The notes beneath the pieces were generated by a model that saw only the letters and a list, made by a program, of their open reading frames with translations, made no database searches and was not told where the DNA came from. Positions 50,456 to 58,532 of a stretch of 64,000 nucleotides of DNA are shown here, piece by piece; the stretch's first letter is position 1; each line of letters opens with the position of its first letter. This DNA comes from an uncultured Gemmatimonadales bacterium (GTDB taxonomy: Bacteria; Gemmatimonadota; Gemmatimonadetes; JACCXV01; JAHWKZ01): positions 1 to 64,000 of the forward strand of contig CAMYLR010000031.1 in NCBI GenBank assembly GCA_947259315.1, in the 5' to 3' direction. A program made the position numbers and the translations under genes.

Positions 50456-51373
50456 TCAGAGTTCCGCCACCGTCTGCCGCGGGCGACCGGTCCGAGACAG
50501 GGTGACTCCGACCACGATCGCGGCCGCGCCTAGCAACTGAAGCGCATTCGGGACTTCGTTGAGGGTGAGCCAGGCGATCGCCAGAGCGACGATCGGAATC
50601 GTGTTCGAGTAAAGCGCGGTGCGAGTGCTCCCCATGTGGCGCACGCCGTAGTACCAGAGCAGGTAGGCGACGGCGATCGAAAGGGCTCCGCTGTACAGAA
50701 GTCCGGCCCAGGACGCCCACCGAATGGGCGCCCATGACTGACTCGATAGCGATGGCGCGCTGACGAGGAGTAACCCGAGCGTCCCGATCCACAGCGTCAC
50801 CGAGGTCACCGGCAGCGCGCCGTAGCGGCGGACGAGCGGGCTCGAGCCCACCGTGTAGAGCGACCAGCCGATCGCGGCGGCCACCATCAACAGATCGCCA
50901 CGGACCGTCGCCTGGCCGAACTCGACGCGAGCGCTCCCCCACACGATAAGCCCGACGCCCAGCAACGAGAGCGCGACTCCGAGCCATGTCTTGGTGCCGA
51001 GCCGCTCGTGCCCCAGCCAAGACGATAGGACCGCCACGTATGCCGGAACTGTGCCCAGGATGAGCGCCGAGTTCCCGGCCAGCGTGCCGTCGATCCCAAG
51101 GATGAACAGCACTTGGTACGCGGTGTTGCCGAGCAGCCCGAGGCCGACCAGCGCCAGCCACTCCGAGCGTCCGAACCGTGGCAGACCACCGGTACGACGC
51201 AGAAACAGCAGCATCAACGCCGAAGCCAAGACGAAGCGTGTGGCGTTGAACGCCAGCGGTTCGAAGTCGACCAACGCCGCCTTGACGACCGAAAAGTTCG
51301 CCGCCCAGATCAGGACCAGCGCCCACATCGCGAGCTCGGCGCGGTCGTGCGGTGGGTGGTTTAGTCTGCTCAC
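50456..51373 (-). CDS. DMT superfamily (EamA) transporter
   Basis: A 305-residue membrane protein with ten helices as two EamA repeats. Visible blocks include LVLIWAANFSVVKAAL, ATRFVLASALMLLFLRR, GVGLIVWGS and, in the second half, VGGS-like WSLYTVGSSPLVRRY, YSGALSIAVAYLLWYYGVRHMGSTRTALYSN and PIVALAIAWLTLNE. It should export amino acids, drugs or nucleotide sugars; no substrate is visible. Confidence 0.87.
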   Translation of the reverse strand: MSRLNHPPHDRAELAMWALVLIWAANFSVVKAALVDFEPLAFNATRFVLASALMLLFLRRTGGLPRFGRSEWLALVGLGLLGNTAYQVLFILGIDGTLAGNSALILGTVPAYVAVLSSWLGHERLGTKTWLGVALSLLGVGLIVWGSARVEFGQATVRGDLLMVAAAIGWSLYTVGSSPLVRRYGALPVTSVTLWIGTLGLLLVSAPSLSSQSWAPIRWASWAGLLYSGALSIAVAYLLWYYGVRHMGSTRTALYSNTIPIVALAIAWLTLNEVPNALQLLGAAAIVVGVTLSRTGRPRQTVAEL

Positions 51374-51430
51374 GGCGGGTTAGGTTACAGAACCCTAGCT
51401 CAACTGACCGCCAGTACAGGAGGGATGTCG

Positions 51431-52909
51431 ATGACCGACGGCGCAGATCGAAAGAACCTGTTCGAGCGTTTTCTGAGCATCTTCACCGATGTACGGGCTG
51501 GCGAAGGGGCGCTGATCCTTCTCATGGCGCTCGACATCTTCCTGCTGCTGACCAGCTACTACTTGATCAAGCCGGTTCGCGAGGCGTTGATCTTGGCCGA
51601 GGGTGGGGCCGAGGCGAAGAGTTACCTGGTGGCGGCCATGGCTGTGCTGCTGTTCTTCCTGGTCGGTGCTTACGCGAAACTCGTCTCGCGCTACGAGCGG
51701 ACGCGGCTGATCACCGTCGTCACGTCGTTCTTTATCGTCTGTCTGGTCGTCTTTTGGGCGCTCAGCCGGGCTGGGGTCCCGTACCTGGGGTACGCCTTCT
51801 TTATCTGGGTCGGGATCTTCAGCGTGATGGTCGTCGCCCAGTTCTGGTCGTACGCCAACGACGTTTACAACAATGAAGCCGGGAAGCGGCTCTTCCCGCT
51901 GGTCGCATTCGGGGGCTCGTTCGGTGCGTTCGCCGGGGCGGGGATCGCCGAGCGGATGCTCGAGTACTTCAGCGTCTTCGAGATGCTGCTTTGGGCCGGG
52001 GCTGTGCTCGCGGTGTGCATCGGTCTGACGATCGTGATCTCACGGCGGGTATGGGGCAAGGCCGCCCTCCAGGCCCGGCAACGGGAGATGACCGCCAAGC
52101 ACAAGGCCGAGGCGGCAAAGGACGAACCAGGGGAGAAGGAGAGTCTCGGGTTCGACCTGCTCCTCAAGCACAAGTATTTGGGCTACATAGCTCTATTGAT
52201 CCTATTGCTGAACCTGGTCAACACGACGGGTGAGTACATCCTCGGCAAGTTGGTCGAGAACTACGGCGCGGAACGCACAGAGCAAGTGGCGGCCGAGGCG
52301 ACACAGGCCGGCGTCACCCTGTCGTTCGGGAACCGGGACTTCGGCGATCCCGCCGATGCCGACAATCAGCGCGAATACCAACGGTCCGTGATTGGCTCGT
52401 TCTACGCCAACTTCTTCCTGTGGGTCAATCTGCTGGGGATGTTCATGCAGCTCTTCATCGTCAGCCGGTTGGTCAAGTATGGCGGAGTTCGAGCCGGCCT
52501 TATGTGGCTGCCGATCATCGCGCTGGGTACGTACGCGATCATCTTCTTCCTGCCGGCGATCCGGTTCGCCAGGCTCGGCAAGACGTTTGAGAACGCGTCT
52601 GACTACTCGGTCAACAAGACCACGATGCAGATGCTGTTCCTGCCGACTTCACGCGACATCAAGTACAAGGCGAAGCAGGTGATCGACAGCTTCTTCCACC
52701 GCATCGGCGACGTGTTCTCGGCGGTCATCGTTTTCTTGGGAACGTCAGTCTTCGTGTTCGGACCGCGCGGGTTTGCGGTCTTCAATCTGCTCGTGATCGG
52801 GGTGTGGCTGTTTGTCGTGCTGCAGATCGTGCGTGAGCACAAGGCGATCGAAGCCGGCCAGCGACCCGAGATCACGGGTGCGGAAGAAGAGGCACCGGTA
52901 GCGGCGTAG
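51431..52909 (+). CDS. Npt1/Npt2-like nucleotide transporter family protein (MFS-type)
   Basis: A 492-residue membrane protein with about 12 helices. It matches the nucleotide transporter (NTT/ATP-ADP translocase-like) superfamily: LILLMALDIFLLLTSYYLIKPVREALI, FFIWVGIFSVMVVAQFWSYANDVYNNEAGKRLFPLVAFGGSFGAF, and YSVNKTTMQMLFLPTSRDIKYKAKQVIDSFFHRIGDVFSA. These relatives occur in free-living bacteria too and their substrate there is unproven. Start ATG 51431 is preferred over 51425 because AGGAGGG (51416-51422) then has correct spacing. A cytosolic loop (about 215-245) is rich in Lys/Glu. Confidence 0.8.
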   Translation: MTDGADRKNLFERFLSIFTDVRAGEGALILLMALDIFLLLTSYYLIKPVREALILAEGGAEAKSYLVAAMAVLLFFLVGAYAKLVSRYERTRLITVVTSFFIVCLVVFWALSRAGVPYLGYAFFIWVGIFSVMVVAQFWSYANDVYNNEAGKRLFPLVAFGGSFGAFAGAGIAERMLEYFSVFEMLLWAGAVLAVCIGLTIVISRRVWGKAALQARQREMTAKHKAEAAKDEPGEKESLGFDLLLKHKYLGYIALLILLLNLVNTTGEYILGKLVENYGAERTEQVAAEATQAGVTLSFGNRDFGDPADADNQREYQRSVIGSFYANFFLWVNLLGMFMQLFIVSRLVKYGGVRAGLMWLPIIALGTYAIIFFLPAIRFARLGKTFENASDYSVNKTTMQMLFLPTSRDIKYKAKQVIDSFFHRIGDVFSAVIVFLGTSVFVFGPRGFAVFNLLVIGVWLFVVLQIVREHKAIEAGQRPEITGAEEEAPVAA

Positions 52910-52924
52910 GTACGAGAACAGCGC

Positions 52925-55150
52925 TTACTGGAGCATGTCGCCGAACACGATTTCCTCGGCGGCCAGCACGAACGCCGTGGGCGGGAGCTCGCGTGTTTTG
53001 CCGATCATCTGCGTGTAGTACTCGAGGAAGTCGTCGCCGGGTTCTTGGAAGCCAAGCATCACCAGGTCGGCGTTCCGCGAGCTCTCGCGGAGGATCTCCT
53101 CGAACGGTCGGCCGTTGCCGACCAGCACCTCCGGCGTCGCGCCGGTCCGAATCTGGCGCGTGATCTTCTCTAGGTTATTGCGAGCTCCCTGCGCAGCGGC
53201 GTCGTTCGGGACGATCATCTTCAGGCGCACCTCAGCCCCCCTCCACGCAAGACTCGTTTGCAGCAGGTAGGCCAGAATCACCATCAGCCCACCGTTTCTC
53301 TTGAGCCCGCCCCACCACACGTCGATTCGCCGGTGCATGCCGTAGCCGCGGTTCTCGGGATCACGAACGATCACCACGTTGCGCTTCGCTTCGTGGAAGT
53401 GAGCGATCATCTTGCAGTACCGATCGCGCTGGACCGGATCGGCGATGTCCCCGACCATGATCGTATTTGGCACCAGTGGTCCGAGCCCGTAGGCCTCGAC
53501 CAACCGCTCGGCGCCGTCGAAATGGTTTGGCGCCGGAATGACGCGAACCAACGCTTGCACCCCTTGGCGAGTCAGGTATTCGTGGATGTTGACCGACATC
53601 GCTCGTCGACGATCAGCCGGGGTGGAGTCGGCCGGCACGACGGTCGCAACCGTCATGAGCGCTTTGTTGTGGGTGATCGAATTGGCCAGATCGATCAGGC
53701 GCCAGCGTCGCTTGGGAGCTCCCGAGAGGACGAGGATGTGCGGGCGCCAGTTCTTGGGGCTCGGTTGATCAGTGGGTGCGCCGATTCGCAAAAGGCCGGC
53801 GCGCGCAACCGCCATCCAGATACCGCGGCGGACGTCACCCCAGGTCGCCTTGATATCGCGACGCTCCAGCCAGACAAAGACCGCGATGACGAACACCGCT
53901 GCGATGCCCGTCGCCCAGGCATTGATCAACACCATGACCACGATGCACCCGATGGCGCCGTACAGTGACAGTGACCAGTGAGTCTTGAAAACCGGACGGA
54001 ACGAGGGGTTTCCGATAAAGCGTTCGATACCGGCCGCGACATTCAATACGCCGTAGGTCGTCAGGAAGAACATGGTGAGGATTGGCGCGATGATGTTCAG
54101 GTTGCCGAAGTAGACGGCGATGAGCGCTAGCGCCAGCGTGAGGGCGGTAGCCGCCCGCGGTTCGTCGTCGGGGCCGCTGCCGCGACCGAGATAGCGGAAC
54201 GGGCGTGGCAGGATGCCGTCACGTGCGAGCGCCTGGAGCACCCGAGGCGCGCCGAGAATGCTGCCCACCGCGCTCGACAACGCAGCCCCCCAAAGACCGA
54301 GCAGTATAGCGTCGCCCCACAACGAGACTCGACGCATAACGAGCGGGTCTTCGACCAGCGTGACCGGGTCCACCCGGCTGGCGAGGATGACCGGGATCGT
54401 CATGTAGATGAACCATCCGGCACCGATGGCCGCCAAAGTGCCCTTGGGGATCGACCGGGCCGGGTCCTTTAGATCGCCCGACATGTTGACACCCGCCATG
54501 ATGCCGGTCACGGCTGGGAAGAAGACCGCGAACACGACCCAGAAATCCTCGCGCGGCCGGTCGGGCGCATCCCACATCTCGGCTGGCGCGTCGGGCAGCG
54601 GGCTTCCGAACGCCAGCGAGAAGAGCGACAAAGCGATCAGGATCATGACGACGTACTGGGCGCGGATCGCCGCCCGAGCCGAGGTCAGCGCCAGGACGGC
54701 GACGAATAGCGTTGCCACCACACCGACCGAGCGCGGGTCCAAGATCGGGAAGATGCTCACCAGGCTCTCCGCGAACCCGACGGTGTAGAGCGCCACCGAG
54801 AGCGCCTGCGCGAGATACAGCGGGATCCCCACCGCGCCGCCGGCTTCGATGCCGAGCGAACGGCTGATCATGTAGTAAGCGCCGCCGGTCTTGACGGGCT
54901 GATCGGTGGCGATGGCGGCGATCGAGAGCGCGGTGAGATAGGTGATCAATGTCGCCAGGGTCACGATCCCGAGGGTCGCCGTAAGCCCGACGTTGCCGAC
55001 CACCCAACCCGAACGCAGGTACATGAGAACGCCGAGAATCGTGAGCAGCGACGGGGTGAAGACCCCCGAGAACGTACCTAGCCCACGCTCCTCCGGAGCT
55101 TCGCTCCCGGTGGGCTTTAGGGTCGGACGTCGGAGGGGAAGTGAGATCAT
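52925..55150 (-). CDS. APC/SLC12-like permease (cation-chloride cotransporter-like) with large C-terminal domain
   Basis: A 741-residue transporter. The first about 450 residues hold 12 helices (GLGTFSGVFTPSLLTILGVLMYLRSGWVVGNVG; AIATDQPVKTGGAYYMISRSLG; FFPAVTGIMAGVNMSGDLKDPARSIPKGT), the SLC12 cation-chloride signature. The rest (about 475-741) is a cytosolic USP/SLC12-C-like module (PHILVLSGAPKRRWRLIDLANSI, IVRDPENRGYGMHRRIDVWWGGLKRNGGLMV). Expected to move K+ and/or Cl-, or amino acids. Divergent from the arsC-like gene with only 44 bases between starts. Confidence 0.83.
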   Translation of the reverse strand: MISLPLRRPTLKPTGSEAPEERGLGTFSGVFTPSLLTILGVLMYLRSGWVVGNVGLTATLGIVTLATLITYLTALSIAAIATDQPVKTGGAYYMISRSLGIEAGGAVGIPLYLAQALSVALYTVGFAESLVSIFPILDPRSVGVVATLFVAVLALTSARAAIRAQYVVMILIALSLFSLAFGSPLPDAPAEMWDAPDRPREDFWVVFAVFFPAVTGIMAGVNMSGDLKDPARSIPKGTLAAIGAGWFIYMTIPVILASRVDPVTLVEDPLVMRRVSLWGDAILLGLWGAALSSAVGSILGAPRVLQALARDGILPRPFRYLGRGSGPDDEPRAATALTLALALIAVYFGNLNIIAPILTMFFLTTYGVLNVAAGIERFIGNPSFRPVFKTHWSLSLYGAIGCIVVMVLINAWATGIAAVFVIAVFVWLERRDIKATWGDVRRGIWMAVARAGLLRIGAPTDQPSPKNWRPHILVLSGAPKRRWRLIDLANSITHNKALMTVATVVPADSTPADRRRAMSVNIHEYLTRQGVQALVRVIPAPNHFDGAERLVEAYGLGPLVPNTIMVGDIADPVQRDRYCKMIAHFHEAKRNVVIVRDPENRGYGMHRRIDVWWGGLKRNGGLMVILAYLLQTSLAWRGAEVRLKMIVPNDAAAQGARNNLEKITRQIRTGATPEVLVGNGRPFEEILRESSRNADLVMLGFQEPGDDFLEYYTQMIGKTRELPPTAFVLAAEEIVFGDMLQ

Positions 55151-55194
55151 GCCAGATCGCCAGGCATATCGGTCACTAGCTAGGTTTGGGTCTC

Positions 55195-55646
55195 ATGCCA
55201 GAGTCGGAACGAACGCAAGAAGCGATCCTCTTTCTGTGTGTCGCCAACTCAGCCCGCAGCCAGATGGCCGAGGGGCTGGCGCGATCGATGATCGATGGCC
55301 GCGTCGAGATCTATAGTGCCGGTTCCGAGCCAACTATGGTAAACCCGCTCGCGATCCGCGTCATGGCCGAGAGATCGGGATCGATCTGTCGACGCAGCGG
55401 TCGAAATCGGTCGATGACGTACCACTGGACCGCGTCGGCACCGTGGTGACTTTGTGCGCGGAAGAGGTTTGCCCGGTACTGCCAGGAGTCGAGACTCACC
55501 ACTGGCCACTCCCGGACCCGGCCGCTGTGACGGGAGATGAAAACGATCGTCTGGCTGCTTTCCGGTTTGTGCGCGAAGAGATCCGCACCCGGTTGGAAGC
55601 ATCGCTCTCAATGCTCACCGGAAACGCGGAATCCAGCGGGGCGTAG
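55195..55646 (+). pseudogene. arsC: Arsenate reductase / low-molecular-weight PTP-like gene, frameshifted
   Basis: ATG 55195 opens [19 protein letters not shown] with the C-x5-R phosphatase loop (FLCVANSAR), and SAGSEP and [10 protein letters not shown] follow as in thioredoxin-linked ArsC. After AERSG the frame drifts into IC...RR and stops at 55449. In another frame the family sequence resumes ([60 protein letters not shown]) to TAG 55646. A single missing G near 55378-55381 (GGG for GGGG) restores the full gene of about 150 residues. Either a real inactivation or an assembly indel. It ends inside the convergent methyltransferase gene. Confidence 0.78.
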
Positions 55647-56100
55647 AGTCGAAGTACCGTTCGTAGCTCGATCCAAACCGGCGCTTGAGCCCGGGCTCCT
55701 CGTAAAGGGTAACGAATAGGTGGACAAAGAGTGAGAGCGCGGCCGTGAGCGCAATCATTCCTGGTGAGCGGTTGGCAAGACCGAACCCGAACAGAAGCGT
55801 CAGTCCGCCGATATACATCGGGTTTCGCGTCCAACGGTACGGGCCGGCGGCGACGAAGTCGCGCGGCGGATCGAATAACGCCGGTGTACCGTGGCCCCGA
55901 ATGACGAACGTGCCGATACAAATTAGCCCCAGCGTCGCTCCGGCAACCATCAGCACGACACCCGGCAGCCAGGTCCACCCCGGGAGCGGCCCGCCGAGCT
56001 GCGGGTCGAGTGCTCGAGATTGCAGGGCGATCCAGCCGTACGCGAGCACGAACGCGGACGCGTAGACCAGGGACCTGAGTGCGATAAAGAGCGAGCCCAC
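55615..56100 (-). CDS. Isoprenylcysteine methyltransferase-like membrane protein
   Basis: A 161-residue protein with about four or five helices and the ICMT-type SAM site GPYRWTRNPMYIGGL (about residues 90-104), with the C-terminal EEPGLKRRFGSSYERYFDSTPRWIP. Methylates an unknown membrane-associated substrate. It overlaps the arsC-like gene at its 3' end on the opposite strand (about 32 bases). A second family member is at 26863-27312. Confidence 0.83.
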   Translation of the reverse strand: MGSLFIALRSLVYASAFVLAYGWIALQSRALDPQLGGPLPGWTWLPGVVLMVAGATLGLICIGTFVIRGHGTPALFDPPRDFVAAGPYRWTRNPMYIGGLTLLFGFGLANRSPGMIALTAALSLFVHLFVTLYEEPGLKRRFGSSYERYFDSTPRWIPRFR

Positions 56101-56286
56101 CGTTCACAGTCTTATTCGCCCGCTACACAGTCGGCAACCGTGTGGACGGGCAGGGTGGTTGCCGCCGCCGCCGCCGTTGTCTAGGGTGTAAAGCGCGTTC
56201 GGCCCGGTTCCTGCTTGTTTGGCAACCGGCCCTCGACCCGCGAGGGTCCATTGTAGCCAATCGTACCAGAAAGGACTGCACGAAGC

Positions 56287-57120
56287 GTGTTTTGTCACCC
56301 GATTATCTCATTGCGCGGATCGCTCGCGCTGGTGTTCGCGCTGCTGCTGGGAGGACCGGCGGTGTTGTCGGCACAGCAGCTCAATCCTTTCGACGAGCCT
56401 GAACCAGTGGAAGACCCGCTCCCGCTGGCGATCGGCAACGCTTGGACCTACACCGGTGACGTCTGGTGGGCGCCACCCAACTCGCGAACGGTGTATCGCG
56501 AGAACGTCAAGTGGAAGATGGAGATCACCGATATCGTCGAGCGTGACGGGCTCCGTGCGGCGGTGATCAAGGGTCATCCGCAAGACTTGATGTTGTACGA
56601 GGAGGGCCGGGAGCAAGGCGACTACCTCTTGATCGCGACCGACAGCGGCAAGTACTACCTGCTCGATGGGGAGCGCGCCACGGCGGCGCTCGATCAGGTT
56701 CGGGATCCAACCGACCCGCTGATCGACTTGGTCGATGACCCCGATCTGGTCCTCGATCTACCGCTTTTCGTCGGCAAGCGTTTCTGCTCTGCCAAGGAGC
56801 TGCTGCGGCCCGACAGGCTGAACTGTTGGACGGTGTCCGACGAACAGATCACGACGCTGCCCGGCGTCGCGGGTGTGATCGCAAACGAGGAGACGACCTC
56901 GTTCTTGCTGACGCACCGTACCAAGGCCAATCACGCGATCTGGAACTTCGTTCCCGGGGTCGGGTTCACGTCGTTCTCGTTTGGAACGCGCGGCGAGCCA
57001 TCGGCGGTCGAGCTCGTGCTGTTCAAGGTCGAGCTCCGGTCCGGCGATGACGATTCGATGGCTGCGGACGAGGCCACCGGGGAATCGGCCGCCGGGCCGA
57101 CGTCCACCCCGCCTCAGTAG
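56287..57120 (+). CDS. Secreted protein of unknown function
   Basis: A 277-residue protein with signal peptide ([23 protein letters not shown]). The mature protein is strand-rich ([50 protein letters not shown]) with two Cys (FCSAKE, LNCWTV) and an acidic Ser/Thr-rich tail. [13 protein letters not shown] near the C-terminus resembles secreted/lipoprotein families of bacterial MAGs, but I do not recognise it. GTG 56287 is used; the TTG 30 bases later is an alternative. It precedes gdhA by 119 bases and could share its transcript. Confidence 0.65.
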   Translation: MFCHPIISLRGSLALVFALLLGGPAVLSAQQLNPFDEPEPVEDPLPLAIGNAWTYTGDVWWAPPNSRTVYRENVKWKMEITDIVERDGLRAAVIKGHPQDLMLYEEGREQGDYLLIATDSGKYYLLDGERATAALDQVRDPTDPLIDLVDDPDLVLDLPLFVGKRFCSAKELLRPDRLNCWTVSDEQITTLPGVAGVIANEETTSFLLTHRTKANHAIWNFVPGVGFTSFSFGTRGEPSAVELVLFKVELRSGDDDSMAADEATGESAAGPTSTPPQ

Positions 57121-57156
57121 GGGTAATTCCCCACCCCCCACCAGGGGTAAAACCCC
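57120..57156. repeat. Two tandem GGGG(TAATT/TAAAA)CCCC inverted repeats before gdhA
   Basis: GGGGTAATTCCCC (57120-57132) and GGGGTAAAACCCC (57144-57156) are 13-base inverted repeats spaced 24 bases centre to centre, about two helical turns. They lie 83-119 bases before the gdhA start and the first overlaps the upstream stop codon. They fit a dimeric regulator site, though G/C-rich hairpins are an alternative. Confidence 0.35.
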
Positions 57157-57238
57157 ACTCCCAGGTACCTGGCCAGGCGCTAGATTCGTAGCGCTCGGAT
57201 ATCCGTCCACATCTCATACGAGAGGATCAGGAGCGGGG

Positions 57239-58532
57239 ATGAACATCGACGATTTCATGGAGTGGGTCGTTCGGCGCAGTGACGCCGAGCCGGAGTTCCA
57301 CCAGGCGGTGCGGGAGTTCGCTGAGAACGTGATCCCGTTTGTAGAAGACAATCCGGAATACAAGAAACCCCGCATCCTGGAGCGAATGACCGAGCCAGAC
57401 CGGGTCATCATGTTCCGCGTCGCGTGGGAATCCGACGACGGCGTCTTTCATGTCAATCGCGGCTATCGAGTTCAGTTCAACAACGCCATCGGGCCCTACA
57501 AGGGTGGATTGCGGTTCGACCCGTCCGTCAATCTCAGCATTCTCAAGTTCCTGGGATTCGAGCAGTGTTTCAAGAATAGCCTGACGACGTTACCGATGGG
57601 TGGCGGCAAAGGCGGCGCTGATTTCGATCCCAAGGGTCGGTCGGATGCGGAGATCATGCGGTTCTGCCAATCGTTCATGAGCGGTCTCTTCCGTTACATC
57701 GGAGAGGACGTCGACGTTCCGGCCGGTGATATCGGTGTGGGGGCGCGCGAGATCGGCTACTTGTTCGGCCAGTACAAGCGGCTTCGCAATGAGTTCACCG
57801 GAGCGATAACCGGTAAGGGCACGGCTTACGGTGGGAGCCTGTTGCGTCCCGAGGCGACCGGGTACGGTTGCGTTTACTTCGCGAACGAAATGCTCAAAAC
57901 CGAGAATGATGGGCTCGAGGGGAAGACGTGTGTCGTCTCCGGCTCAGGGAACGTCGCGCAATGTTACGCTGTCCGATCGCGGAGGGTTCATCTACGAGCC
58001 GGACGGGTTCACCAAAGAGCGATTGGATTGGGTGATGGATCTCAAGACAAAGCGCCACGGTACTCTTGAAGAGTACGTCAAAGAGTTTGGCAGCGAGTAC
58101 CACCGGGAGGAGAAAGTCTGGGGTGTCTCGTGCGATCTCGCTTTTCCATGCGCCACACAGAATGAGATCCAGCTCGACGACGCCAAGGCCCTCGTGAAGA
58201 ACGGCTGTAAGGTGGTCTCGGAAGGTGCGAATATGCCGGTCCACTTTGATGCCGCGGAGGTTATCGCGGCATCCGGGGTCGTGCTTGCGCCTGGGAAAGC
58301 GGCCAACGCCGGTGGCGTCGCGATCTCGGGACTCGAGATGACTCAGAACGCGATTCGGATGAGCTGGACGCGTGACGAGATCGACCAGCGTCTACAGAAG
58401 ATCATGCGCAGCATCCACGAGCAGTGCGTAGAATACGGCCAGGACAACGGCCGCGTCGACTATGTGAAGGGCGCCAATGTGGCCGGTTTCATCAAGGTCG
58501 CCGACGCCATGCTCGCTTACGGCGTCGTGTAG
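57239..58532 (+). pseudogene. gdhA: NADP-type glutamate dehydrogenase with ~35-base deletion/frameshift
   Basis: ATG 57239 (AGGAG upstream) opens a normal Gdh[35 protein letters not shown] (catalytic Lys), [23 protein letters not shown]. In the Rossmann domain it reads [10 protein letters not shown] and then leaves frame at about 57962, stopping at 58069. The other frame continues [21 protein letters not shown] and intact to AMLAYGVV, ending at 58532. Compared with E. coli GdhA about 12 residues (GNVAQ[YAIEKAMEFGAR]V) are missing, around 35 bases. As written no active enzyme could form. The enzyme would make glutamate from 2-oxoglutarate. Confidence 0.85.

Noticed and set aside
56104-56298. 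Minus-strand frame of 64 codons with Cys residues
   Set aside because: Glycine-rich low-complexity reading of a GCC repeat in an intergenic region; no ribosome site.
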